A DNA stretch of 64,000 nucleotides from Rhodococcoides fascians NBRC 12155 = LMG 3623 (lineage in GTDB: Bacteria > Actinomycetota > Actinomycetes > Mycobacteriales > Mycobacteriaceae). Position numbers and translations under genes: made by a program. How positions within the stretch are numbered: the stretch's first letter is position 1; each line of letters begins with the position of its first letter. Location of the stretch: assembly GCF_001894785.1 (NCBI RefSeq), contig NZ_BCWW01000019.1:19491-83490 (forward strand), read 5' to 3'. Below, piece after piece: positions 34,065 to 41,867 of this stretch. The notes below the pieces were generated by a model that saw only the letters and a list, made by a program, of their open reading frames with translations, ran no database searches and was not told the DNA's origin.

Positions 34065-34979
34065 ATGACCAGCTACAGCGTAATGAAGGCATCACACGAC
34101 CGGGCAGCGGTAATCGCGACGTGGCCGGGCTTCGACTCAGAAGAACATTCCATCAAGATCACCACCGTCGCCAGCGCCTCGTACGCTCACAGCCTTGCTT
34201 TTTACCTCACTCAACTATCGGAATCCGCATGGGACGCAGCTATGTGGCTCGACACCTACCCAGAGATAGCCACGGCCATATCGAAATTGATCGTGCAGCT
34301 CCGAACATCCAATAGAATTGGGCCACAAACAGTTTCGACCGACGGCCTGCGCCATGGAGAAACGTGGACGTCCTCGGCACTGGCAGAGCAGCTCGTCGAC
34401 GACTACTTCATCTCCCTACTCGACGACCTGACCACCACACAACGACTCTCTGTTGCCGATGAACTCGAAACCGACGCTGACGAACGACGCGACCTACTCG
34501 ACCACACTCGCGACGAATACGAAACCGACAGCAGAGTCAATCAAGCCGGCCTGGTCACCCGCGTTCAAGAATTCGGCTCCATAGGACCTCTACCCGAAGG
34601 CGCATCCGGCTACCTACGCACCTGCTACAGCGAAGGACTCGATTTCGGAGACCGATTGAGGGCCGCGAAACAAATCCGACGGATGGAACAACTCGTCGCT
34701 GCATGCAACCATCACGGCGGACGCGCACGGGCACATACCGATCCCTGCGAGGCACACTGCGTTGTCGCTGTGCACCCCGGGAAAATCAGCGACGGCGACA
34801 CACCGTGCTACATCACTCCCGTTCGCTTCGGACCGCACACACATTCCCCGGGCAGACCCAACCCGTACGGCAAGCTGCGCATACGTCGCGGCCACGAGTG
34901 GATCGCCGAGGTCGACCCAGATGACACTGCAGGTTTTGTCACCGCCCTTGGTGACTGGGCTGGAACCTTCGCGTCGTAG
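34065..34979 (+). CDS. Hypothetical protein (304 aa)
   Basis: A hydrophilic 304-residue protein of unknown family. ATG 34065 is chosen over the longer frame because GAGAAGG lies 9 bases upstream and the preceding segment looks non-coding. The middle is acidic (ELETDADERRDLLDHTRDEY), and the C-terminal third has Cys/His pairs (DPCEAHCVVAVHPGK) that could bind metal. It sits just inside the repeat-bracketed segment next to a HEPN relic, so it may be a defence- or element-borne gene, but nothing in it proves that. Confidence 0.6.
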   Translation: MTSYSVMKASHDRAAVIATWPGFDSEEHSIKITTVASASYAHSLAFYLTQLSESAWDAAMWLDTYPEIATAISKLIVQLRTSNRIGPQTVSTDGLRHGETWTSSALAEQLVDDYFISLLDDLTTTQRLSVADELETDADERRDLLDHTRDEYETDSRVNQAGLVTRVQEFGSIGPLPEGASGYLRTCYSEGLDFGDRLRAAKQIRRMEQLVAACNHHGGRARAHTDPCEAHCVVAVHPGKISDGDTPCYITPVRFGPHTHSPGRPNPYGKLRIRRGHEWIAEVDPDDTAGFVTALGDWAGTFAS

Positions 34980-35252
34980 TGCCTGAGGCCCAAAATCGGC
35001 TCTGCGGCCAACTGCCCGAGGGCGGTAAGGGAAGGAGACCTCGTCGACGCCCGCAATCACCTCGCACACGGCGATGAACCCCGCATTTGCAAACGGTCAG
35101 AGAACGAATGGTTCGCACTCTACGAATCCACCCTCACGTTGTTGGCATTGGTGGCGATGACGAAGCCGGCGTATTCGAGGCGGTGCAACTTCGTGCACTT
35201 CGACGCGGTGCTCTACGACGAGCAGGTGTCGATCGCAGAGAACGCGCGTTGA
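34980..35252 (+). pseudogene. Remnant of a HEPN-domain protein (C-terminal part)
   Basis: Directly after the TAG of the previous gene the same frame stays open for 90 codons with no usable start, then ends at TGA 35250-35252. The translated segment reads like protein: VREGDLVDARNHLAHGDEP followed by EWFALYESTLTLLALVAMTKP and FVHFDAVLYDEQVSI. RNHLAH is the RNxxxH catalytic signature of HEPN ribonucleases. The N-terminal half is missing, so this is best read as a decayed gene fragment. Stop-codon readthrough from the upstream gene is an unlikely alternative. Confidence 0.5.
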
Positions 35253-35528
35253 ACCGTCCGTTGGGCAAGGCCCGGCCAGGCTGCCGATCGTGCTGGGGCG
35301 GGCTCTAGGGGTGCTGTGTAGCTGTCTGGTGCGCGAGTGCCACGGTGCTTACGGCCTAGCTTCCAGGGCGGCTGGGGTCGTTGTGCGGCCTTGCCCCTGC
35401 TGCGCCGGTCTGCCTGTTCGTGGTCAGTTCGGAAGTTCGCAGTCGATGGTTGCACTGCACACCAACCCGGCCAGGCGCGAGGGTGCCTGCAGGCGGCACA
35501 GGTGGGCTCACCTCCTTAGGGTGATTGG
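35253..35528. other. Gap without recognised gene
   Basis: No convincing coding frame, repeat or hairpin terminator was seen here. Short frames on both strands lack ribosome sites and family features. It separates the HEPN remnant from the membrane protein gene at 35529. Confidence 0.5.
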
Positions 35529-36368
35529 GTGAAAGCAATGCGTGGAGATCGCCCCTGGAGCCGCATCGCAGGCCTGGTGTGCGGTGCACTCGCCGTCATT
35601 TTCGGCACCTTTTCCCTCCACCGGACGGGGTGGACCGTAGATCGGGTCTTCCAGGAGTTCTGGGTAGCCACAGCTCTCATAGGCCTTGTATTGGGCTGTG
35701 CCGCGATCGGGTGCCCCATCAGCGATTTTTGGCGTGCCCGTCCACGCAAAAGAGACTGGGCGTGGTCCATGGCCGTAGCGCTCGGCCTGGTCGCCGTCCT
35801 TGCTCTGACGAGTACCCACACCAACGTGGATCTGGGCTCGCTGCCGGCATGGGTCTCGGCAGGTGGTGCTCTGTTCACCGCCGCAGGCGTCGTACTCGCC
35901 CTCCGGTCGTACCAATCGACGCGGCATTCGGACCTGGAGGACCAGGCGAACCAGGTCCGACTACTGCACATGCTCCCGTGGCCCGACGGCCTCGACGCGA
36001 ACCGAAAGCAACAGTGGCGCACAGAATTCACCAATCGCAGCAAGGACCCGCTGTACGAGATCGAAATTCACGGCTTCCGCGCCCAGGTCGAAGACGACGC
36101 TGACGCGGTGAATATGCGGGCGTTCGCAGAGACAGCCCTGTCGGAGGACACACCGATCAGATCGGGTGGTTGGCGGAGGCAGGCCGTGCTCGAGGCGGGT
36201 GAAACGTTCAATATCCGGTGGGAATCAGACGATCCCGCCGAGCAGAACCCGGCTCCCGCATTCGTTAGCATCTGGTACTCGGTAATGGACGCCAACGGCC
36301 GCTACTGGAACGTCGTCGACAACAACGAACCCGAGAAAGTGCCCCGCCCGTCCCGTCGCCTCGGATGA
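35529..36368 (+). CDS. Membrane protein with cytosolic C-terminal domain
   Basis: A 279-residue protein with four likely membrane helices in the first 125 residues (IAGLVCGALAVIFGTFSL, WVATALIGLVLGCAAIGC, MAVALGLVAVLALT, WVSAGGALFTAAGVVLAL), then a soluble beta-rich domain of 150 residues (WRTEFTNRSKDPLYEIEIHG onward). The GTG at 35529 or the ATG three codons later is the start. No family recognised; similar layouts occur in accessory proteins of unknown role. Confidence 0.65.
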   Translation: MKAMRGDRPWSRIAGLVCGALAVIFGTFSLHRTGWTVDRVFQEFWVATALIGLVLGCAAIGCPISDFWRARPRKRDWAWSMAVALGLVAVLALTSTHTNVDLGSLPAWVSAGGALFTAAGVVLALRSYQSTRHSDLEDQANQVRLLHMLPWPDGLDANRKQQWRTEFTNRSKDPLYEIEIHGFRAQVEDDADAVNMRAFAETALSEDTPIRSGGWRRQAVLEAGETFNIRWESDDPAEQNPAPAFVSIWYSVMDANGRYWNVVDNNEPEKVPRPSRRLG

Positions 36369-36445
36369 CACGAGCAAAGGCTCACACCCCCAGCCGCGGA
36401 AGCACACTCGACGGTGTCAGCCCTCTGCTTCTCCCCCTGGGCGGC

Positions 36446-36685
36446 TCAGACACCATCCGAGGTAACCGGAAGAACGTCGAACTCAGCGTCGCGGATCACC
36501 GATAGATCGAACGCGTCCGAACCGTCGATCGGTGCAACGAGAATCGTCTGACCCTCATCTGGGGCTGTGATGATCCGCCCCCACTTCTCAGGCTCGTAGC
36601 GGACGAGCCCGAAGCGATAATTCCCGAGGTGACGGCCTCGGGCGGTGACGACACGAGCCGGGTCGATAAGCATGTTCGTAGCCAT
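36446..36685 (-). CDS. Small hypothetical protein (79 aa)
   Basis: A leftward frame starting MATNMLIDPARVVTARG and ending EFDVLPVTSDGV; probably a small beta-rich protein. ATG 36685 is preferred to the one 21 bases upstream because of the more protein-like N-terminus. It is followed leftward by the end of the membrane protein gene. Function unknown. Confidence 0.5.
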   Translation of the reverse strand: MATNMLIDPARVVTARGRHLGNYRFGLVRYEPEKWGRIITAPDEGQTILVAPIDGSDAFDLSVIRDAEFDVLPVTSDGV

Positions 36686-36800
36686 AATCGCACCGTACCC
36701 GAACACGGAAAGCCATAGTGCACAACACCATCAAGCATCAAAGACCTGCCGAACAGTGGCAAGTTGCTGGTCGCGTTGTGTTCGCGATGACCCGAGGCTT

Positions 36801-37522
36801 CTACCGTCGAAATCCCCGCCGAGGGTCACGTGGCTCGTGTCCGTCCATGGCCGTGAACCACGTATCGCATGGAAAGACACGTAGACCGTGTGCCGCTGTC
36901 GCCGGGTGATAGAACACCTCGACATCGCGGTCGCCCATCAGAACGTCTGTGACGGCGTCCCAGTCGACGTCCCGCGGATGGGACGCCAGTACGGCAACAT
37001 CGTCGCCGTACACCTCATCGGCCAGCGCTGCGGCGGCTTGGGCGATGACGATCATGAGCGCGAGCTGTTCGGCGATCGTGTGAGGCCGGGGTAGCCGACC
37101 GGCGTCGAGGTCCTGAGCCAAGTCGTCGAAAGATCGGGCCATCTGACGTCGCCACAGAGCGGACTCGGCGAATGTGCATTCGGGAAGTCGGTTCAACAAA
37201 TACCACCACCGCACCGTGTCGACCGGATCATCACCGCGCTCCTCGACGTCGTCGTACGCCATGTCGGCGCACACCCACGCGTGGATCCGTAACAACTCCC
37301 GCTGCCGATCAGTCAGTGAGAACCGCGGCACAAATCGGCGAATGTGCATTCGGGAAGTCGGTTCAACAAATACCACCACCGCACCGTGTCGACCGGATCA
37401 TCACCGCGCTCCTCGACGTCGTCGTACGCCATGTCGGCGCACACCCACGCGTGGATCCGTAACAACTTCCGCTGCCGATCAGTCAGTGAGAACCGCGGCA
37501 CAAACTCGATGACATCGCCCAT
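36801..37522 (-). pseudogene. Hypothetical gene broken by a 170-bp internal tandem duplication
   Basis: The gene begins at ATG 37522 (MGDVIEFVPRFSLTDRQR) and reads to LLNRLPECTFA, then continues into a second copy of its own first part in the wrong frame and stops at 37313. The remaining C-terminal part (ESALWRRQMARSFDDLAQ to RDPRRGFRR) is open in the other frame and ends at 36801. Removing one 170-base unit restores an uninterrupted 183-codon gene. The product is of unknown family, rich in acidic residues, with a helical middle (LMIVIAQAAAALADEVYG). Confidence 0.75.
37165..37504. repeat. Tandem direct duplication, 2 x 170 bp
   Basis: 37165-37334 and 37335-37504 are identical except one base (C at 37298, T at 37468, changing Glu to Lys in the encoded RQRELL/RQRKLL). 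The unit length is not a multiple of three, so it shifts the frame of the host gene. The near identity shows a recent slippage or unequal-exchange event, or an assembly artefact. Confidence 0.95.
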
Positions 37523-37662
37523 GGTCGTCCATGCTGCCCGCCCCAGAACTGATCTGCGCACGGATCGACCACATCCGCACGTCGACCCGTGCATGCAGGA
37601 ATACGCGCACGTCTGCATGCAGATCGGATACCACGTACCAGCCAGGGTCACTCGGCAGTGAG

Positions 37663-38427
37663 CTACCAGGACAGCCGGAAGCTCCTCAGATCATTCGATT
37701 CGATGGTGTCACCGTCCCACGCGAATCGATCGTCGGGCAGTTCAGCGTGTTCGGTCAGTTTCTCGAGGTGGAGCGCCTTGCTGTGATCGCGGCTGCTTAG
37801 GCTCGCGATGAGGCCGGTTCCATCGTCGATGACGATTGTCGTGGTGAGTCCAGTGGGCGATGTCAGCTCGGTCGACCATGCCGGACGGTCAGCGTGGTCG
37901 ATCGCCGTCGGGCCCTGGGTGACGTGCTGAGGTGGTGTGCGCCGAGTCAGGAGTGAACGCGGGCCGAAGAGATCTCGCGGGGTGAACAGTGCGCCGAGGC
38001 GGATCAGGCTGGTGGTGCGTTGGTGGACCATCTGTCCATCGATGCGGGCGACGGGGACCGTATCAGTGGAGCTCGACGATGAGTAGACGATCTCGCCATT
38101 GCGTTCGACCCACCAGCGGTCACCCCGGCCGTAGCGGAACTCGAAACGGTCGTCGACGAAGCCTGTGTCGGTCACACCGACAACGTGCAGCGAGCCTGAC
38201 ATGTTGAGGTCGGTCGCCGCGGCATTGCGCGCTGTGAGTTGTTGCCACGTCGGGACATTCACCGTCTCGAATTTACACTTGACCTCGTTCGCTTCGACCT
38301 CCCCGAGCAGGGGCGCATCTTCCAGCCGGCGGCACGCTTCTCCCGGGCAGGCGATCGAGTCCGCACACAACCGCCGGAGTCGTTGATCGCAGGCAGCCTC
38401 TAAATCAACCTTGGACAATAGACACAA
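37663..38427 (-). CDS. Hypothetical protein upstream of cassette 2
   Basis: A frame of up to 254 residues; the first ~48 residues (MCLLSKVDLEAACDQRLRR) overlap the direct repeat and may not all be translated, and an internal GTG near 38265 is an alternative start. The body looks beta-rich (GDRWWVERNGEIVYSSSSS, then GLTTTIVIDDGTGLIASLS), suggesting a binding or lipoprotein-like fold, but there is no signal peptide. It is divergent from the first recombinase gene of cassette 2. Function unknown. Confidence 0.55.
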   Translation of the reverse strand: MCLLSKVDLEAACDQRLRRLCADSIACPGEACRRLEDAPLLGEVEANEVKCKFETVNVPTWQQLTARNAAATDLNMSGSLHVVGVTDTGFVDDRFEFRYGRGDRWWVERNGEIVYSSSSSTDTVPVARIDGQMVHQRTTSLIRLGALFTPRDLFGPRSLLTRRTPPQHVTQGPTAIDHADRPAWSTELTSPTGLTTTIVIDDGTGLIASLSSRDHSKALHLEKLTEHAELPDDRFAWDGDTIESNDLRSFRLSW

Positions 38428-38438
38428 GATGAACGACC
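38384..38438. repeat. Imperfect direct repeat, copy B
   Basis: This is the partner of the 54-base stretch at 33797-33850, in the same orientation. It covers the start region of the leftward hypothetical gene and lies about 100 bases before the first recombinase gene of cassette 2. It may be an attachment-site or duplication footprint of the element. Confidence 0.6.
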
Positions 38439-38541
38439 GTCATAAGAGCTGAAGGTACCCCTTGCCGTTCCCGATCGGAATTTTGAAACTTAGGCAGCAA
38501 ATCTTGTGCATACTCGGTCACTGACCGGATCATGAGCGGCG

Positions 38542-40062
38542 ATGACAAGCAGCCGATGGCATGTTCGTACCACTGCCGCAGAACTTTCCAAGTCCCGATC
38601 TTCACCTACCGCAGACGGCGTCACCTACACAGATGACTGGACCGACTGGCTCAAAGAGACTCGTCAGACTCCAGGGACTCCGTTCTTGCTCTCGCCCGCC
38701 TTCGACTACGACACCGATCTGAACGATTTCTTCCGCACCACTGCGATGGCCACCATGGCCAGGATGACACAGATCGGATACGCCCGCGACCTCGCGAGCT
38801 TCCTGACTTTCGTCAACCATGTTGACCGCGAACGTCATTGGCGTGACATCGAAGACAGTGACCACCTTTCGTATCTGCATTGGCGACGACATGATCCCGA
38901 TGGCCCGCGCGTGTCCGGCAACACGTGGAACCGTGAAGTGGCGGCGGTAAACAGGTTCTACCGGTGGGCTCACACCGCCGGACACGTGCGAGTCAATCCG
39001 ATCCCACAGACCTGGCGACGGCCTGCCCCTGCACATACCGGGTATGCGGTCTCGCGGCGATCCGACGAGCTGCGCCCTGCCACCTACAGTCACGACGGCG
39101 GCCGGGACCGCATCCAGTGGCTTCCCCTTGCCGACTATCGCAGGTGGCGCGAGGTCGGTGTCCGCGGGTTCGACGCCGCCGGGATGCCGCGAGAAGGTTT
39201 CCGTGGCCGGTGGTCGGGGCGTAACGCTACCTATTGCGACGTGATGGTCCGAACGGGCCTTCGGATCTCGGAACAATCTGCACTCACCGTGCTGGAGCTT
39301 CCACACATCGATACCAATCGCAGTGGTTATCAGCGGTTTTGGCTTCCCGGGTCAATCGCGAAAGGCCGCTCCGCACGGTGGGTCTACGTTCCGGCTTCCC
39401 TCGTTCGTGATCTGGCTACTTACAGTGCCTTCGACCGAGCCGACGTCATCGCTGCAGCCCGAGAGAAACAACGGTACGAGCGCATGCGGCACCCTCTGGT
39501 GGTGGAAGATCCGGAACACGCGATCGCCACGCACGTCACCGGTGCCGCGCTGAAGCGGACCGTGAAAGTCTCGGAGCTGAATTGGGCGGAGCGCCAGCAG
39601 TTGCTGATTGCGCGCCCCGGCGGTCTCGAACCCGCCGCGTTCTGGCTCGGCGAGCACGGCATGCCGCTGTCAGTGGCTGCGTGGAAGAAGATGTTCGCCG
39701 AGGCCAACACCCGCTGCCAGCGAGCCGGTGTGCCGCTGTCGGCGCATGCTCACATGCTCCGGCACACGTTTGCCGTCATCACCCTCGAACAGCTCCAACG
39801 CGGTCACATCGCTGCCCTTGGCGAGCTGAACCCGGACCAGCGCGGGCACTACACCCGCATCTTCGGTGACCCGCTGGACTGGGTACGCCGCCGACTCGGA
39901 CATCGATCCGTGGTGACCACACAGATCTATCTCCACGCGCTCGCCGAACTCGAGATGGAGACGAGAATGGCGCTTGTGCCGGATGATTGGGAAATCCCCA
40001 CACCGGATCCGGCCAGTGCCGGCGACGCAGCGACTCTCCCGGCGGCCGGTGTTGTGCTGTGA
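38542..40062 (+). CDS. Tyrosine recombinase, first gene of cassette 2
   Basis: A 506-residue recombinase, homologous along its length to the first gene of cassette 1. Catalytic residues: Arg in TGLRISEQ, Lys in SIAKGRSARW, His/Arg in HAHMLRHTF, His in LGHRSVVTTQ, Tyr in IYLH. The N-terminal core-binding domain spans roughly 60-150. The paralogues differ at many positions, so the two cassettes are separate acquisitions or an old duplication, not a recent copy. Confidence 0.88.
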   Translation: MTSSRWHVRTTAAELSKSRSSPTADGVTYTDDWTDWLKETRQTPGTPFLLSPAFDYDTDLNDFFRTTAMATMARMTQIGYARDLASFLTFVNHVDRERHWRDIEDSDHLSYLHWRRHDPDGPRVSGNTWNREVAAVNRFYRWAHTAGHVRVNPIPQTWRRPAPAHTGYAVSRRSDELRPATYSHDGGRDRIQWLPLADYRRWREVGVRGFDAAGMPREGFRGRWSGRNATYCDVMVRTGLRISEQSALTVLELPHIDTNRSGYQRFWLPGSIAKGRSARWVYVPASLVRDLATYSAFDRADVIAAAREKQRYERMRHPLVVEDPEHAIATHVTGAALKRTVKVSELNWAERQQLLIARPGGLEPAAFWLGEHGMPLSVAAWKKMFAEANTRCQRAGVPLSAHAHMLRHTFAVITLEQLQRGHIAALGELNPDQRGHYTRIFGDPLDWVRRRLGHRSVVTTQIYLHALAELEMETRMALVPDDWEIPTPDPASAGDAATLPAAGVVL

Positions 40063-41867
40063 CCGAATCGCGAACTCACCCCGGGACACATGCCCCGCTC
40101 CCTACGCCCGGAATCTATCGCCCGCCATCAGGACCATCCTCGGTACCGTCTCTGGTCGTCGACTTCCACGGCGACGACGGACGCACCGGCACCTTCGACG
40201 TCGAGGTCCTGGCCATGCCGAACTGGCATGCTCCGGTGGCAGAAGCCTTGGCATTACGCATAGGTCCCGCCGGTGACAGACGGACCCACAGTTCGGCTAC
40301 TACCGTGTTCTCGTTCGTCGCACGGCTACTGCGCTTTCTCGAGAGCCTCGACAACAGCCCCGCCTCACCGGCTGACCTGACCGTGACCCACGTCGAGATG
40401 TTCCTCAACAGGATCGACACACCGCGAACCGTCGCCACCCGCACAGGCGAGCTCAGCGAACTCCGCCTGCTTCTTCGGCTTCCTCCCCTAGCGAGCCATC
40501 TCGATATCGAGGTCCTCGACCACATCAGCACCCCATCAGGCAAAGGCACCCTCGTTTCTCTGACCGGGTACTCCGACGGCGAATTCACGCGTCTAGTCGA
40601 TGCCGCCCGCACCGACGTGGGGGCCATTCGCGCGCGCACAACAGCAGGAAACGAGCACCTCGAGGCTATAGACGGGATGGACGTCAAACCGACAACCCAA
40701 GCCGAGCAATTGATTTGGGACATGGCAGCTACCGGAGTCGTCCCGGTGCCCGGCGGACCGATCGTCCGCCACCGTCATCAACGCACAGCCTGGGCGGGTC
40801 AACTGTTCGTCACGCGTGCCGACCTGGCGCCACTGCTGACCCTGTTCGTTGCAGTCACCGGCCGCAACGTCGAAGCCCTCAAAGAACTGCCCGCCGAGCA
40901 CCGGATCGTCGGAGACCGAGCCATCGAGGTCCAGTTGAGTAAACGCCGCAACGGACCGAACCGATGGCACGACACCGTGACCTGGGAAATCGGACCCCCG
41001 CACCGAGAACTGCACACGCCCGGCGGGCTGTACCTGCTGCTGCACCGCCTCATGGAGCGTGGGCGGGCACTCAGCGATCCGACCGCACTCTGGTCATCAT
41101 GGCGAAACACCAACCACGATCGCGGAACCGTCGCCGAACACCACAACCCGTTCGCTCAAACCCTTACCGGCCGCGCCGATTTGTCGAAGTGGAGCAGGCT
41201 CCAAGGACTACACACGGACGCCGACGCCTTCGGACACACCACACCACTGGGGCTGGATATGCGTCGAGTACGCACCAGTGTCGAGGTCCGTCGCACTCGC
41301 TCGGTCGGTGGACATCTGCCCTCGGCTGCCCGCTCGAACAGCGTCGAAGTGCTGTTCAGTCACTACCTTCGCGGCGATCCCACCGCGAAGGAGTGGGCGA
41401 GAGAGACGATGTCCGAGGCCCTCCGTGATGCGGAAGCAGCGGCCCTCTCCGCACATTCCCACGTCTTGGCCGAACACGGCGTCACAGAACTCGAGGTGCG
41501 CGCCGGCACCGACGTCGATGAACCGGCTGCAGGCGAGGAGGGTGCCTGGACAGCATGCGCCGACTCCTCCGCTCACCCTGTTACCGGCCGTGCCTGTCGA
41601 CGAGTGTCATTCCTGGACTGCTTCCACTGCGGCAACTGCGTCGTCACCACCGCTCATCTACCGGCCATCACCACCTTGACCGCGACCATAGCCAGGCGAC
41701 GCACCGAGCTCGACGAACCCACCTGGTGGACGCGCTACGGACCGACTTGGACCGCGATCCACCACGACATCTACCCCAAATTCACTGCTACGCAGATCGC
41801 CACAGCAGCCGCCGAGGCACCTGAGTGTCTCCTCGAACTTGCCGAAGATCCTTGGGAGCATCCATGA
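40059..41867 (+). CDS. Tyrosine recombinase-like protein, second gene of cassette 2
   Basis: A 602-residue protein that starts at GTG 40059 in a GTGA overlap with the previous stop; the longer upstream frame is a shadow. Its motifs parallel the cassette 1 protein: AVTGRNVEALKELPAEHR, VRRTRSVGGHLPSAARS, FSHYLRGDP, and a C-terminal FLDCFHCGNCVVTTAHLP metal-binding-like segment. It is part of a three-recombinase unit. Confidence 0.72.
   Translation: MTESRTHPGTHAPLPTPGIYRPPSGPSSVPSLVVDFHGDDGRTGTFDVEVLAMPNWHAPVAEALALRIGPAGDRRTHSSATTVFSFVARLLRFLESLDNSPASPADLTVTHVEMFLNRIDTPRTVATRTGELSELRLLLRLPPLASHLDIEVLDHISTPSGKGTLVSLTGYSDGEFTRLVDAARTDVGAIRARTTAGNEHLEAIDGMDVKPTTQAEQLIWDMAATGVVPVPGGPIVRHRHQRTAWAGQLFVTRADLAPLLTLFVAVTGRNVEALKELPAEHRIVGDRAIEVQLSKRRNGPNRWHDTVTWEIGPPHRELHTPGGLYLLLHRLMERGRALSDPTALWSSWRNTNHDRGTVAEHHNPFAQTLTGRADLSKWSRLQGLHTDADAFGHTTPLGLDMRRVRTSVEVRRTRSVGGHLPSAARSNSVEVLFSHYLRGDPTAKEWARETMSEALRDAEAAALSAHSHVLAEHGVTELEVRAGTDVDEPAAGEEGAWTACADSSAHPVTGRACRRVSFLDCFHCGNCVVTTAHLPAITTLTATIARRRTELDEPTWWTRYGPTWTAIHHDIYPKFTATQIATAAAEAPECLLELAEDPWEHP

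Noticed and set aside
37531..37661. Repeated TGCATGCAG motifs (two copies near 37591 and 37613) as a regulatory element
   Set aside because: Only two short copies exist and neither is placed at a promoter that I can define.
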